Counted from the first letter of the stretch, positions 22,101 through 37,100 are shown. The stretch is DNA of 64,000 bases from Macrostomum hystrix (GCA_950097015.1 CATNEN010000034.1:572501-636500); one strand, 5' to 3'. Numbers and translations: made by a program. The notes: a model not told the origin generated them from the sequence alone.

Positions 22101-25100
22101 TACTTCACAAGCTCGATACTTCACAAGCTCGATGCTTCACAAGCTACATACTTCACAAGCTCCATACTTCACAAGCTCGATACTTCACAAGCTCGATGCT
22201 TCACAAGCTCCATACTTCACAAGCTCGATACCTCACAAGCTCCATACTTCACAAGCTCGATGCTTCACAAGCTCGATACTTCACAAGCTCGATGCTTCAC
22301 AAGCTCGATGCTTCACAAGCTCGATGCTTCACAAGCTCGATGCTTCACAAGCTCGATGCTTCACAAGCTAGATACTTCACAAGCTCGATGCTTCACAAGC
22401 TCGATACTTCACAAGCTCGATGCTTCACAAGCTCGATACTTCACAAGCTCCATACCTCACAAGCTCCATACTTCACAAGCTCGATGCTTCACAAGCTCGA
22501 TACTTCACAAGCTCGATGCTTCACAAGCTCGATGCTTCACAAGCTCGATGCTTCACAAGCTCGATGCTTCACAAGCTCGATGCTTCACAAGCTCGATGCT
22601 TCACAAGCTCGATGCTTCACAAGCTAGATACTTCACAAGCTCGATGCTTCACAAGCTCGATACTTCACAAGCTCGATGCTTCACAAGCTCGATACTTCAC
22701 AAGCTCCATACTTCACAAGCTCCATACTTCACAAGCTCCATACTTCACAAGCTACATACTTCACAAGCTACATACTTCACAAGCTCCATACTTCACAAGC
22801 TCCATACTTCACAAGCTCCATACTTCACAAGCTCCATACTTCACAAGCTCCATACTTCACAAGCTCCATACTTCACAAGCTCCATACTTCACAAGCTCCA
22901 TACTTCACAAGCTCCATACTTCACAAGCTCCATACTTCACAAGCTCGATACTTCACAAGCTCGATGCTTCACAAGCTCCATACTTCACAAGCTCGATACC
23001 TCACAAGCTCCATACTTCACAAGCTCGATGCTTCACAAGCTCGATACTTCACAAGCTCGATGCTTCACAAGCTCGATGCTTCACAAGCTCGATACTTCAC
23101 AAGCTCGATACTTCACAAGCTACATACTTCACAAGCTCCATACTTCACAAGCTCCATACTTCACAAGCTCGATACTTCACAAGCTCCATACTTCACAAGC
23201 TCGATACTTCACAAGCTCCATACTTCACAAGCTCCATACTTCACAAGCTCCATACTTCACAAGCTACATACTTCACAAGCTACATACTTCACAAGCTCCA
23301 TACTTCACAAGCTCCATACTTCACAAGCTCCATACTTCACAAGCTCCATACTTCACAAGCTCCATACTTCACAAGCTCCATACTTCACAAGCTCCATACT
23401 TCACAAGCTCCATACTTCACAAGCTCCATACTTCACAAGCTCCATACTTCACAAGCTCCATACTTCACAAGCTCCATACTTCACAAGCTCCATACTTCAC
23501 AAGCTCCATACTTCACAAGCTCCATACTTCACAAGCTCGATACTTCACAAGCTCCATACTTCACAAGCTCCATACTTCACAAGCTCCATACTTCACAAGC
23601 TCCATACTTCACAAGCTCCATACTTCACAAGCTCGATACCTCACAAGCTCGATACTTCACAAGCTCCATACTTCACAAGCTCCATACTTCACAAGCTCCA
23701 TACTTCACAAGCTCCATACTTCACAAGCTCCATACTTCACAAGCTCGATACTTCACAAGCTCCATACTTCACAAGCTCCATACTTCACAAGCTCCATACT
23801 TCACAAGCTCCATACTTCACAAGCTCCATACTTCACAAGCTCGATGCTTCACAAGCTCGATACTTCACAAGCTCGATGCTTCACAAGCTCGATACTTCTA
23901 GCTAAAAGTCTGTGAGATTGACCCCTTTTGATCAACTTTAGCATTTTCTTCGGAGACCGTTGCTTTTTTGATCAGTTTTTTATCGTTCACCGAAATGTAC
24001 TTCTGAGAAATAAGCCCAGTACACATATCTAAACGTATGTAAACGCAAACTTCGTTTTCAGGCCTACTATTTTATATCCTACGGAAGGTAAAAAAAGGAG
24101 AGCTAAAAATTAAAAACAATAACAGTTTCCTTTCGCGAACATCAATACTATCCACAAAAAAGCGAAACAGTCTACTGCAAGTAAGCTAGCTATACGCGCC
24201 AGCAGTCATGTGACACCAATTTTTGTAGCCTCCCTCACCTGTTCCCGAAGCCAGCGATGGCAGAGGCCGGCTCTGGCTGGCGGCCTTCATGTCGCAGTAG
24301 ACGCGCTGCCGCTGGTCGCAGGCGAAGTACTGCATTCCGCGAACTACAATGCGAGTTAGCAGCAATCGATGATGACAACTCATCTTCACGATGGTGACAT
24401 GTGAAGAATTGGGATGAGTTCACACTGTGACATGTGGGAATTGGGATGAGTTCACACTGTGACATGTGGGAATTGGGATGAGTTCACACTGTGACATGTG
24501 TCAATTGGGATAAGTTCACACTGTGACATGTGTCAATTGGGATAAGTTCACACTGTGACATGTGGGAATTGGGATGAGTTCACACTATGACTTGTGGGAA
24601 TTGGGATGAGTTCACACTGTGACTTGTGGGAATTGGGATGAGTTCACACTGTGACTTGTGGGAATTGGGATGAGTTCACTCTGTGACTTGTGGGAATTGG
24701 GATGAGTTCACACTGTGACTTGTGGGAATTGGGATGAGTTCACACTGTGACATGTGGGAATTGGGATGAGTTCACACTGTGACATGTGGGAATTGGGATG
24801 AGTTCACACTATGACTTGTGGGAATTGGGATGAGTTCACACTGTGACATGTGGGAATTGGGATGAGTTCACACTGTGACTTGTGGGAATTGGGATGAGTT
24901 CACACTGTGACTTGTGGGAATTGGGATGAGTTCACACTATGACTTGTGGGAATTGGGATGAGTTCACACTGTGACATGTGGGAATTGGGATGAGTTCACA
25001 CTGTGACTTGTGGGAATTGGGATGAGTTCACACTATGACTTGTGGGAATTGGGATGAGTTCACACTATGACATGTGGGAATTGGGATGAGTTCACACTGT

Positions 25101-28100
25101 GACATGTGGGAATTGGGATGAGTTTACACTATGACTTGTGGGAATTGGGATGAGTTCACACTATGACTTGTGGGAATTGGGATGAGTTCACACTGACTTG
25201 TGGGAATTGGGATGAGTTCACACTGTGACTTGTGGGAATTGGGATGAGTTCACACTGTGACTTGTGGGAATTGGGATGAGTTCACTCTGTGACTTGTGGG
25301 AATTGGGATGAGTTCACACTGTGACTTGTGGGAATTGGGATGAGTTCACACTGTGACATGTGGGAATTGGGATGAGTTCACACTGTGACATGTGGGAATT
25401 GGGATGAGTTCACACTATGACTTGTGGGAATTGGGATGAGTTCACACTGTGACTTGTGGGAATTGGGATGAGTTCACACTGTGACTTGTGGGAATTGGGA
25501 TGAGTTCACACTGTGACTTGTGGGAATTGGGATGAGTTCACTCTGTGACTTGTGGGAATTGGGATGAGTTCACACTGTGACTTGTGGGAATTGGGATGAG
25601 TTCACACTGTGACATGTGGGAATTGGGATGAGTTCACACTGTGACATGTGGGAATTGGGATGAGTTCACACTATGACTTGTGGGAATTGGGATGAGTTCA
25701 CACTGTGACTTGTGGGAATTGGGATGAGTTCACACTGTGACTTGTGGGAATTGGGATGAGTTCACACTGTGACATGTGGGAATTGGGATGAGTTCACACT
25801 GTGACATGTGGGAATTGGGATGAGTTCACACTGTGACTTGTGGGAATTGGGATGAGTTCACACTATGACTTGTGGGAATTGGGATGAGTTCACACTGTGA
25901 CATGTGGGAATTGGGATGAGTTCACACTGTGACTTGTGGGAATTGGGATGAGTTCACACTATGACTTGTGGGAATTGGGATGAGTTCACACTATGACATG
26001 TGGGAATTGGGATGAGTTCACACTGTGACATGTGGGAATTGGGATGAGTTTACACTGTGACTTGTGGGAATTGGGATGAGTTCACACTATGACTTGTGGG
26101 AATTGGGATGAGTTCACACTGACTTGTGGGAATTGGGATGAGTTCACACTGTGACTTGTGGGAATTGGGATGAGTTCACACTGTGACATGTGGGAATTGG
26201 GATGAGTTCACACTGTGACATGTGGGAATTGGGATGAGTTCACACTGTGACTTGTGGGAATTGGGATGAGTTCACACTATGACTTGTGGGAATTGGGATG
26301 AGTTCACACTGTGACATGTGGGAATTGGGATGAGTTCACACTGTGACTTGTGGGAATTGGGATGAGTTCACACTATGACTTGTGGGAATTGGGATGAGTT
26401 CACACTATGACATGTGGGAATTGGGATGAGTTCACACTGTGACATGTGGGAATTGGGATGAGTTTACACTATGACTTGTGGGAATTGGATGAGTTCACAC
26501 TATGACTTGTGGGAATTGGGATGAGTTCACACTGACTTGTGGGAATTGGGATGAGTTCACACTGTGACTTGTGGGAATTGGGATGAGTTCACACTGTGAC
26601 TTGTGGGAATTGGGATGAGTTCACTCTGTGACTTGTGGGAATTGGGATGAGTTCACACTGTGACTTGTGGGAATTGGGATGAGTTCACACTGTGACATGT
26701 GGGAATTGGGATGAGTTCACACTGTGACATGTGGGAATTGGGATGAGTTCACACTATGACTTGTGGGAATTGGGATGAGTTCACACTGTGACTTGTGGGA
26801 ATTGGGATAAGTTCACACTGTGACATGTGGGAATTGGGATGAGTTCACACTGTGACATGTGGGAATTGGGATGAGTTCACACTGTGACATGTGGGAATTG
26901 GGATGAGTTCACACTGTGACTTGTGGGAATTGGGATGAGTTCACACTGTGACATGTGGGAATTGGGATGAGTTCACACTGTGACATGTGGGAATTGGGAT
27001 GAGTTCACACTATGACTTGTGGGAATTGGGATGAGTTCACACTGTGACTTGTGGGAATTGGGATGAGTTCACACTGTGACTTGTGGGAATTGGGATGAGT
27101 TCACACTGTGACATGTGGGAATTGGGATGAGTTCACACTGTGACATGTGGGAATTGGGATGAGTTCACACTGTGACTTGTGGGAATTGGGATGAGTTCAC
27201 ACTATGACTTGTGGGAATTGGGATGAGTTCACACTGTGACATGTGGGAATTGGGATGAGTTCACACTGTGACTTGTGGGAATTGGGATGAGTTCACACTA
27301 TGACTTGTGGGAATTGGGATGAGTTCACACTATGACATGTGGGAATTGGGATGAGTTCACACTGTGACATGTGGGAATTGGGATGAGTTTACACTGTGAC
27401 TTGTGGGAATTGGGATGAGTTCACACTATGACTTGTGGGAATTGGGATGAGTTCACACTGACTTGTGGGAATTGGGATGAGTTCACACTGTGACTTGTGG
27501 GAATTGGGATGAGTTCACACTGTGACATGTGGGAATTGGGATGAGTTCACACTGTGACATGTGGGAATTGGGATGAGTTCACACTGTGACTTGTGGGAAT
27601 TGGGATGAGTTCACACTATGACTTGTGGGAATTGGGATGAGTTCACACTGTGACATGTGGGAATTGGGATGAGTTCACACTGTGACTTGTGGGAATTGGG
27701 ATGAGTTCACACTATGACTTGTGGGAATTGGGATGAGTTCACACTATGACATGTGGGAATTGGGATGAGTTCACACTGTGACATGTGGGAATTGGGATGA
27801 GTTTACACTATGACTTGTGGGAATTGGGATGAGTTCACACTATGACTTGTGGGAATTGGGATGAGTTCACACTGACTTGTGGGAATTGGGATGAGTTCAC
27901 ACTGTGACTTGTGGGAATTGGGATGAGTTCACACTGTGACTTGTGGGAATTGGGATGAGTTCACTCTGTGACTTGTGGGAATTGGGATGAGTTCACACTG
28001 TGACTTGTGGGAATTGGGATGAGTTCACACTGTGACATGTGGGAATTGGGATGAGTTCACACTGTGACATGTGGGAATTGGGATGAGTTCACACTATGAC

Positions 28101-31100
28101 TTGTGGGAATTGGGATGAGTTCACACTGTGACTTGTGGGAATTGGGATAAGTTCACACTGTGACATGTGGGAATTGGGATGAGTTCACACTGTGACATGT
28201 GGGAATTGGGATGAGTTCACACTGTGACATGTGGGAATTGGGATGAGTTCACACTGTGACTTGTGGGAATTGGGATGAGTTCACACTATGACTTGTGGGA
28301 ATTGGGATGAGTTCACACTGTGACATGTGGAAATTGGGATGAGTTTACACTATGACTTGTGGGAATTGGGATGAGTTCACACTATGACTTGTGGGAATTG
28401 GGATGAGTTCACACTGTGACATGTGGGAATTGGGATGAGTTAACACTGTGACTTGTGGGAATTGGGATGAGTTCACACTGTGACATGTGGGAATTGGGAT
28501 GAGTTAACACTGTGACATGTGGGAATTGGGATGAGTTAACACTGTGACATGTGGGAATTGGGATGAGTTCACACTGTGACTTGTGGGAATTGGGATGAGT
28601 TCACACTGTGACTTGTGGGAAATAATTTTTTTTAGATTTTCTGTTATGCTAGTAAAATGTGATCCATTTCTCGGGAAATGGTGTTAACGAATAGTCCTTG
28701 GACAAAATCGAAGACATTCGATAGAATCTAGAAGTCATGCTAGATTGAAAGAAATTAGAATAACTAACGGAACTATATAGAGGGCATAGTCACTGTGATC
28801 TGTCATGTGAAACTCTACACATGCAGGCAGTCTGTGTGTGTGTGTGTATGTGTGTGTGTGTGTGTGTGTGTGGGCGTCGCAGAACAATGGAATGAGTCGG
28901 TTGCAAGCCCCCAAAAAGCAATATCAGGGCATGCGCACAGGTAGAAAAATGAGTGTGACAGTTTTTAGATTTCTCCCATTTTTTTCTCTGCTGCTTGCCC
29001 ATCAGTGCGACAGATATTAGCGACTTGAAAAGCTGCCGTTTCCATGGCAACAAACTCAAAGCATTGAACTCAAAGTCTGATCAAAACTGTGTAGATTTCT
29101 GAGAAAAGGCCGAGGGAGGGGGCAGAATAAAAGTGCGAACGAATCGGCGCACTCTAAAAATAGATTCTGAAAGCAGCCAGCCAGACAGGCTTATTGACAC
29201 AGCCAAGCTTGCCTAGGTAGAGAGCATGGCGTGAGAGCATTGTGGGCGGTACACAGACACACTCACTCACTCACTGAATCCGACTCGATTTTCTTCGTGG
29301 AAAGAAAACCTCCTGGCTAGATATTATTTCTTGAGTCTCAAGCAATGCCTGACAATGCCTGATATTTGGCGACATTTTAGTCTAGATTTGTTCCCTTTTT
29401 AACGAAAAATTCTATTGGAATGGAGAAGTTTATTCAAATGCACTATTGAGCAGCTAGTCAAATAGCTAATATTGTACTAACACCCACGTTTCTACCGGCC
29501 AAACCGTCTGGACTAACTCAGAAATCAAAGAATAGATACACCTTTCGGTTTGGGCCCTTGCTCAAATATTGCTTTCAAATATAACTCGACTGTCTTTCAC
29601 GACACATCACTTCATTCTGTCCCTTGCTTTCTGAACTATCCAGTGATTCAGTGCACCTGTATGAACTATCCAGTGATTCAGTACACCTGTATGAACTATC
29701 CAGTGATTCAGTACACCTGTATGAACTATCCAGTGATTCAGTACACCTGTATGAACTATCCAGTGATTCAGTACACCTGTATGAACTATCCAGTGATTCA
29801 GTACACCTGTATGAACTATCCAGTGATTCAGTACACCTGTATGAACTATCCAGTGATTCAGTACACCTGTATAAACTATCCAGTGATTCAGTACACCTGT
29901 ATGAACTATCCAGTGATTCAGTACACCTGTATGAACTATCCAGTGATTCAGTACACCTGTATGAACTATCCAGTGATTCAGTACACCTGTATGAACTATC
30001 CAGTGATTCAGTACACCTGTATGAACTATCCAGTGATTCAGTACACCTGTATGAACTATCCAGTGATTCAGTACACCTGTATGAACTATCCAGTGATTCA
30101 GTACACCTGTATGAACTATCCAGTGATTCAGTACACCTGTATGAACTATCCAGTGATTCAGTACACCTGTATGAACTATCCAGTGATTCAGTACACCTGT
30201 ATGAACTATCCAGTGATTCAGTACACCTGTATGAACTATCCAGTGATTCAGTACACCTGTATGAACTATCCAGTGATTCAGTGCACCTGTATGAACTATC
30301 CACTGATTCAGTGCACCTTCATTAGCTTTCCAATGGGGCAGTACATCTGCATGAACTCTATAGTACTAAGAATTAAGGGATGGATAGGGGTACTAGCTTA
30401 ACCTGCACCTAAATAATTGAATAATCGCATTCAAGGGTATAAAGTGCAATCCAAAAGGTTAAACCCAAGGGAATGAAGCTTTGAAGCGTGCTTAGAAACG
30501 CTAGCATCGATTTATTAAGACGTTTGTCCCGACAGGAAAATGCACACTCCAACTCCAATACACCCAGTGCTAGAATGGAAAGAAGTAGAGACAGACAGAC
30601 AGACAGACAGACTGGCAGACTGGCTGGCAGGGGTAGCCACGCGACACACGTGACTGACAGCACTAAGGAACAGGACTATGGATTATTAAGAGACAAAGTA
30701 AATGTAGAACGACATCTCTCTTTGGCTGAAGGTGGCGGCAGCAGGGCTTGGGGAGAGCTGCCCGGTATCTGGGCGGAAAGGATGCGCAAGGGATGCGCGG
30801 CATCGTGTTTCTTGGAAAAAGGAAAAACAACAAGATCCCAGATCGCAAATCCCAGATCGCAGATCCCAGATCGCAGATCACAGATCGCAGATCCCAGATC
30901 GCAGATCCCAGATCGCAGATCCCAGATCGCAGATCCCAGATCGCAGATCCCAGATCGCAGATCCCAGATCGCAGATCACAGATCGCAGATCCCAGATCGC
31001 AGATCCCAGATCGCAGATCCCAGATCGCAGATCCCAGATCGCAGATCCCAGATCGCAGATCCCAGATCGCAGATCCCAGATCGCAGATCCCAGATCGCAG

Positions 31101-34100
31101 ATCCCAGATCGCAGATCCCAGATCGCAGATCCCAGATCGCAGATCCCAGATCGCAGATCCCAGATCGCAGATCCCAGATCGCAGATCCCAGATCGCAGAT
31201 CCCAGATCGCAGATCCCAGATCGCAGATCCCAGATCGCAGATCCCAGATCGCAGATCCCAGATCGCAGATCCCAGATCGCAGATCCCAGATCGCAGATCC
31301 CAGATCGCAGATCCCAGATCGCAGATCCCAGATCGCAGATCCCAGATCGCAGATCCCAGATCGCAGATCCCAGATCGCAGATCCCAGATCGCAGATCCCA
31401 GATCGCAGATCCCAGATCGCAGATCCCAGATCGCAGATCCCAGATCGCAGATCCCAGATCGCAGATCCCAGATCGCAGATCCCAGATCGCAGATCCCAGA
31501 TCGCAGATCCCAGATCGCAGATCCCAGATCGCAGATCCCAGATCGCAGATCCCAGATCGCAGATCCCAGATCGCAGATCCCAGATCGCAGATCCCAGATC
31601 GCAGATCCCAGATCGCAGATCCCAGATCGCAGATCCCAGATCGCAGATCCCAGATCGCAGATCCCAGATCGCAGATCCCAGATCGCAGATCCCAGATCGC
31701 AGATCCCAGATCGCAGATCCCAGATCGCAGATCCCAGATCGCAGATCCCAGATCGCAGATCCCAGATCGCAGATCCCAGATCGCAGATCCCAGATCGCAG
31801 ATCCCAGATCGCAGATCCCAGATCGCAGATCCCAGATCGCAGATCCCAGATCGCAGATCCCAGATCGCAGATCCCAGATCGCAGATCCCAGATCGCAGAT
31901 CCCAGATCGCAGATCCCAGATCGCAGATCCCAGATCGCAGATCCCAGATCGCAGATCCAGATCGCAGATCCCAGATCGCAGATCCCAGATCGCAGATCCC
32001 AGATCGCAGATCCCAGATCGCAGATCCCAGATCGCAGATCCCAGATCGCAGATCCCAGATCGCAGATCCCAGATCGCAGATCCCAGATCGCAGATCCCAG
32101 ATCGCAGATCCCAGATCGCAGATCCCAGATCGCAGATCCCAGATCCCAGATCGCAGATCCCAAGTACAAGCACTCATGTCTAGAGTAGTTGCACTAGTGC
32201 AAGAGAACCTTTCATTTTATGTCTGCTGAGAAAAAATGCCTGGAAAGTTTTCTAGACAGCTTTTTCAATAAAAATTTTTTTCTTGACTTTTCTACTGATT
32301 TCGTGGCAGTGACAGTCTGGCTGGAAGCCAGTGCGAATTTTGAGACTGAAATTCAGACACATTTTGAACGAAGTTCTCAGATGCACATAAATGGAATGAA
32401 TTGAAAATTCAATTGTTTTAGGATAAAAACCATTCAAAGTACAGCCACCATACAAAAACATAACACCAGGGCCGATAATGCAGCTCCATCCATCCATGAG
32501 GTGACCGTAGACCGATTCTGCCCCCTCCGCTGACTCCTGAGCACACACGCACACAGATACCGTCCGCAGGCATACACTCACACAGGTGTGTACATCTGGT
32601 CTGACTTTCTCATTGTCAGGCAGTGTACAGTCTCTCTTGTGCCTTGGGGTTGATCCTCATGGTCGTAAATTTCACTTCAAGCCCCAAAAGGCCTTCTCTT
32701 TGTGGCTCAAATGAATGTGGCCTTGCCAAGCTCAGGGACCTTGGTGCGGCAAACACATTAACCCTTCTGCCACCCAGCCCATACTTGCAACCAAGGTAGC
32801 GCATAATCCCAGATCCATTAACCCAGATCAGCTTATCGCAGATCCATTATCCCAGATCAGTTAATCCTAGATCCATTAACCCAGATCAGTTTATCGCAGA
32901 TCCATTATCCCAGATCAGTTAATCCTAGATCCATTATCCCAGATTCATTATCCCAGATCAGTTAATCCAAGATCTATTATCCCAGATCCATTATCCCAGA
33001 TCAGTTAATCCCAGATCAGTTTATCCCAGATCCATTATCCCAGATCCATTATCCCAGATCCATTATCCCAGATCCATTATCCCAGATTAGTTAATCCCAG
33101 ATCCATTATCTCAGATCTATTTTTCACACTTCAATTTCACAAGAGGTCCCCATTTTATTTATCCAAGATCGATAATCCCTGATCAATTTATCCCAAATCA
33201 ATTATCCTAGGTCCATTTTTTTAGATGGATTATCCCAGATTGATAATCTTACATTTGCCGCAGCCGATGTCGCCTTCAAAGATGAAGCTCTTTAACGACT
33301 CGTTGACCATGTAACGCTTCAAAAACCGCAGCTCCCAAACAGCCAACTGCTTGCAGGCCTCCGCTGGCTCGCTGTAGAAGCAGACCCGGCTGCCCTGCAC
33401 GTGCAGGCGCCCATCCGAGCCCTCGGGAATCGGCTGCAGCTTGCAGCCGGACTCGCACTTGCTGAACCTTGCGCGGTAGCTTACGTCTGCGGAGTTCAAA
33501 AATCACTTGCAGTGAGACTTTACAGGGAGATCTCCCTCGCATAATCACACTGTAACTGTGAGATCTCACTCTCATAATCACACTGCAGCTGTGAGATCTC
33601 ACTCTCACAATCGCACTGCAGCTGTGAGATCTCACTCTCATAATCACACTGCAGCTGTGAGATCTCATTCTCACAATCACACTGCAGCTGTGAGATCTCA
33701 CTCTCACAATCACACTGCAGCTGTGAGATCTCACTCTCACAATCACACTGCAGCTGTGAGATCTCACTCTCATAATCACACTGTAACTGTGAGATCTCAT
33801 TCTCACAATCACACAGTAGCTGTGAGATCTCACTCTCACAATCACACTGCAGCTGTGAGATCTCACTCTCACAATCACACTGCAGCTGTGAGATCTCACT
33901 CTCACAATCACACTGCAGCTGTGAGATCTCACTCTTTGAGGTTGTAAGTTTAAGATCTCACTTCTTTGGAGAATGCAACTGTGAGATCTCAATTTTAATC
34001 AGAGATATCAAACTTGTCAATCATAAAAGACATTCACTGTTCCAAATCCTATATTTTTCTATTTGCTCCGCAATCCAAAAGTCCGATAGTCTAATCCAAA

Positions 34101-37100
34101 AAGTATTAAGAATGTAGAAGTTTCACCAGAATGACATAAGGACAATGCAGCAATGTTCGTCTTGAACCTTTCACTGCAGTGCCTAATGCAGCTAAATAAA
34201 AATTCCTGACAAAGATGGCAAACGCGGCGACACTAAAAGCTCTATTGAGAGAGAGAGTGGGCGATCTGCCGCGCGCTTTGTTCTTTGTTTTATCACTTTG
34301 TTTTACTGCGTTAACAACTAATCTGGGTGTGCGCCGTTCTCTACAAACTATATTAAACCTCCGAGCTTATTTCGGCATGTACCGTTGTCTTCATTTAGAA
34401 CAAAAAATACTCCAACGGGGGATACAATCAACTTTACCAGATAGCAGCTGTTCTAACTGTTGTCCCATAGCAACTTGCTTTCCTTCTTCCACATTGCTGG
34501 CACTCGAACCCTCTGTTCCAAATCCCAAGCTGTAACTTTTGGCGCACAATTACTATTTGCCATTGGGAGTTAGTTTAACATATCCTAACAGAAATATTGG
34601 GGCAAAATTGAATTCAAACACGAGACGGTCGAACCAATCTTGGCATTGTTCTTTCTTTCGTGACCTGCTTGGACTCACTCTCGGGGTACTAAGCGCACAC
34701 TGTCATATCACAAAACTGACCGCTCTCTGCCCACTAAATGGTCCGATCCTGTACCACCCAGTTTTGTCGAATGCTTTTGTCAAATGCTTTTGTTCTATTT
34801 TTGTCCTATCTTTTCCTCTCCTGTCATATTTTGTCCTCATCTGTCATATTTTATTCTATCCTGTCAATTTTAGTCCTACGAGCATCAAGTCAATTTTAGT
34901 CCTCTACTTTCATATTTTGTCCTATCCTGTCCTCTTTTGTCCTTTCCTGTACTTTCTTGTCTTATTTTGTCCTATCCTGTCATATTTTGTCCAATTTTGT
35001 CTATGCCAAACAATCTAGTCCTATCCTGTCCTATACTTTACCTATATCACACCATATCTAGCTCTGTTCAATTTTGTGCAATACTTTGCATCCCAGTCGT
35101 TTCAGATTATGTCCTATCCTGTTTTGTATTGTACTCTCATGTTATATCTTATAGTCATATTGCCACCCTATTTTGTCCCGTCCAATCCTATTTTGTCCTG
35201 TCCAATCCTATTTTGTCCTGTCCAATCCTGTTTTGTCCTGTCCAATCCTGTTTTTTCCTGTCCAATCCTGTTTTGTCCTGTCCAATCCTATTTTGTCCTG
35301 TCCAATCCTATTTTGTCCTGTCCAATCCTATTTTGTCCTGCCATGTCCTTATCCAGTCTCGACTCATACGACAGAGACAGAAGTCTGAGACGCGACAGAT
35401 TCTAGTATCCACAGCGTCGCAGTCGCAAATTATCTGAACTGTCAGAAAATGACAGCACCGAGGAAAACGAGCCGATGGTTAAAATAGATTCGAGTAGCAG
35501 CTGCCACTAGATCCATGTTTTATAATCCCCGAGATAGAACAGCCAAAGCGCCAACTTCTACATGTTGTTACAGGCAAGCTGATAGCTGATAAAGGCTTCA
35601 CATAACGATAAGGCTGTTTTACTGCATTTATAGATAGGTGGATTGGAGGGAAACCGCTTTGCCACCGATTGGAGGGAAATCGCCAAGGCACAGATGCGGG
35701 CTGTTTGTCAGGAAATTTTTTTACAGTGAGACGTTTTTGTCGGCAATCGGGGAATGAGAACACGTGTCTTTTCTGGTTAGAAATTATTTGGGGTTGTAAA
35801 ATTCATAGAATGAAATTGCTTTGAATTATAGAGCTTTTAGATTTCAGAATTAAGGAATTAAGATTATTTGGGATTATAGAACCTCGGAATAAATTAGCTT
35901 AGCATTTCCGAATTTAGATTTTTTTAATTTGAAATTTAGGAATTAAAGGCGTGCGAAAATGCTAAAGGTGCGCGCAGGAATCATTCTTTGCTTAGCGCTG
36001 CAATTCATTAGGTCACCGAAAAGCAAAGCCAAACGAGACTTTGACGGAATCGCATTCACTTTCCTAGAGCAGTAGTCGTGGCCATTTTTAAGAGCAAATA
36101 TCCTGTCTAACAGGTGAGCATCCTGTCTAACAGGTGAGCTTCCTGTCTAACAGGTGAGCTTCCTGTCTAACAGGTGAGCATCCCTGACTAACAGGTGAGC
36201 ATCCCTGTCTAACAGGTGAGCATCCTGTCTAACAGGTGAGCATCCCTGACTAACAGGTGAGCATCCCTGTCTAACAGGTGAGCATCCCTGTCTAACAGGT
36301 GAGCATGCTGTCTAACAGATGAGCATCCTGTCTAACAGGTGAGCATCCTGTCTAACAGGTGAGCATCCCTGACTAACAGGTGAGCATCCTGTCTAACAGG
36401 TGAGCATCCCTGTCTAATAGGCCGAGGCCGAACAGGTGACTTGTAATCTACCAGGTATGCACCATTTTTTACTATATTTAACAGAATGGCAAGCATAGTG
36501 TTAATACGCCTGTACAATTTTGCCTTCTCGCTCCATCTCCATTTCCGTTATAGATAGATAAATGCAGAATTATTCCATGACCAATAAAAAATATCTTTCA
36601 TCTAACCATAAATTATTTCTTTGATCTATAGTCATGTGAAGCGGAAATAAACCAGGGAAGAACATTTTTTGCAGCAATGGATCGTGATGCTGTGGGGGGG
36701 CAAATAATGGGAAAGTTTCTGCTCCTGCACTGGAATGTGCAGGTGCAAGCATAGTGTAGAGTCAATACAATAGGTAAGCAAGAACACCCGGACTGTACTG
36801 AGCCATAGACTCTTAAATAAAAATAGCATCTGGACTGGAAGCGAGAGAGTATAGTTTTCGTTCCGTGCACTTTCATCCCAACGAATTTGTGGAGAATTCG
36901 CTGGACACCAACACTTAGCGCAACACTAAGCGATACCTTAAAGCAGGAGCCGTACCGTTCGTATTTTTCATTGCTCCATTGTACCAATCGCAAGATGCGA
37001 AAGCACCAAAGACAGCAGCGGCAACATCTTTCAATCGTCTAGATGTGGAGAACGCTACCCTGCAAAGCCGAGTCGACTTTTTTCCAGGAGGCTGGTTCAA

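Noticed and set aside
21242-23915. Frames up to 695 codons over array B
   Set aside because: Same 16-bp artefact; the region is an intron of the DOK7-like gene on the other strand.
24394-28619. CRISPR-like regularity
   Set aside because: Units are contiguous with no unique spacers, and the context is a eukaryotic intron.
29550-30401. Open frames on both strands (233-283 codons)
   Set aside because: The 30-bp unit is a multiple of three without stops, so openness is automatic; no start or domain context.
30488-32229. Six overlapping frames of 400-566 codons, Arg/Ser/Asp/Pro-rich
   Set aside because: Product of the 14-bp satellite; both strands and all frames are equally open.
34215-34535. 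106-codon frame as a gene
   Set aside because: No domain and no splice support; it sits among low-complexity intron sequence of the opposite-strand gene.
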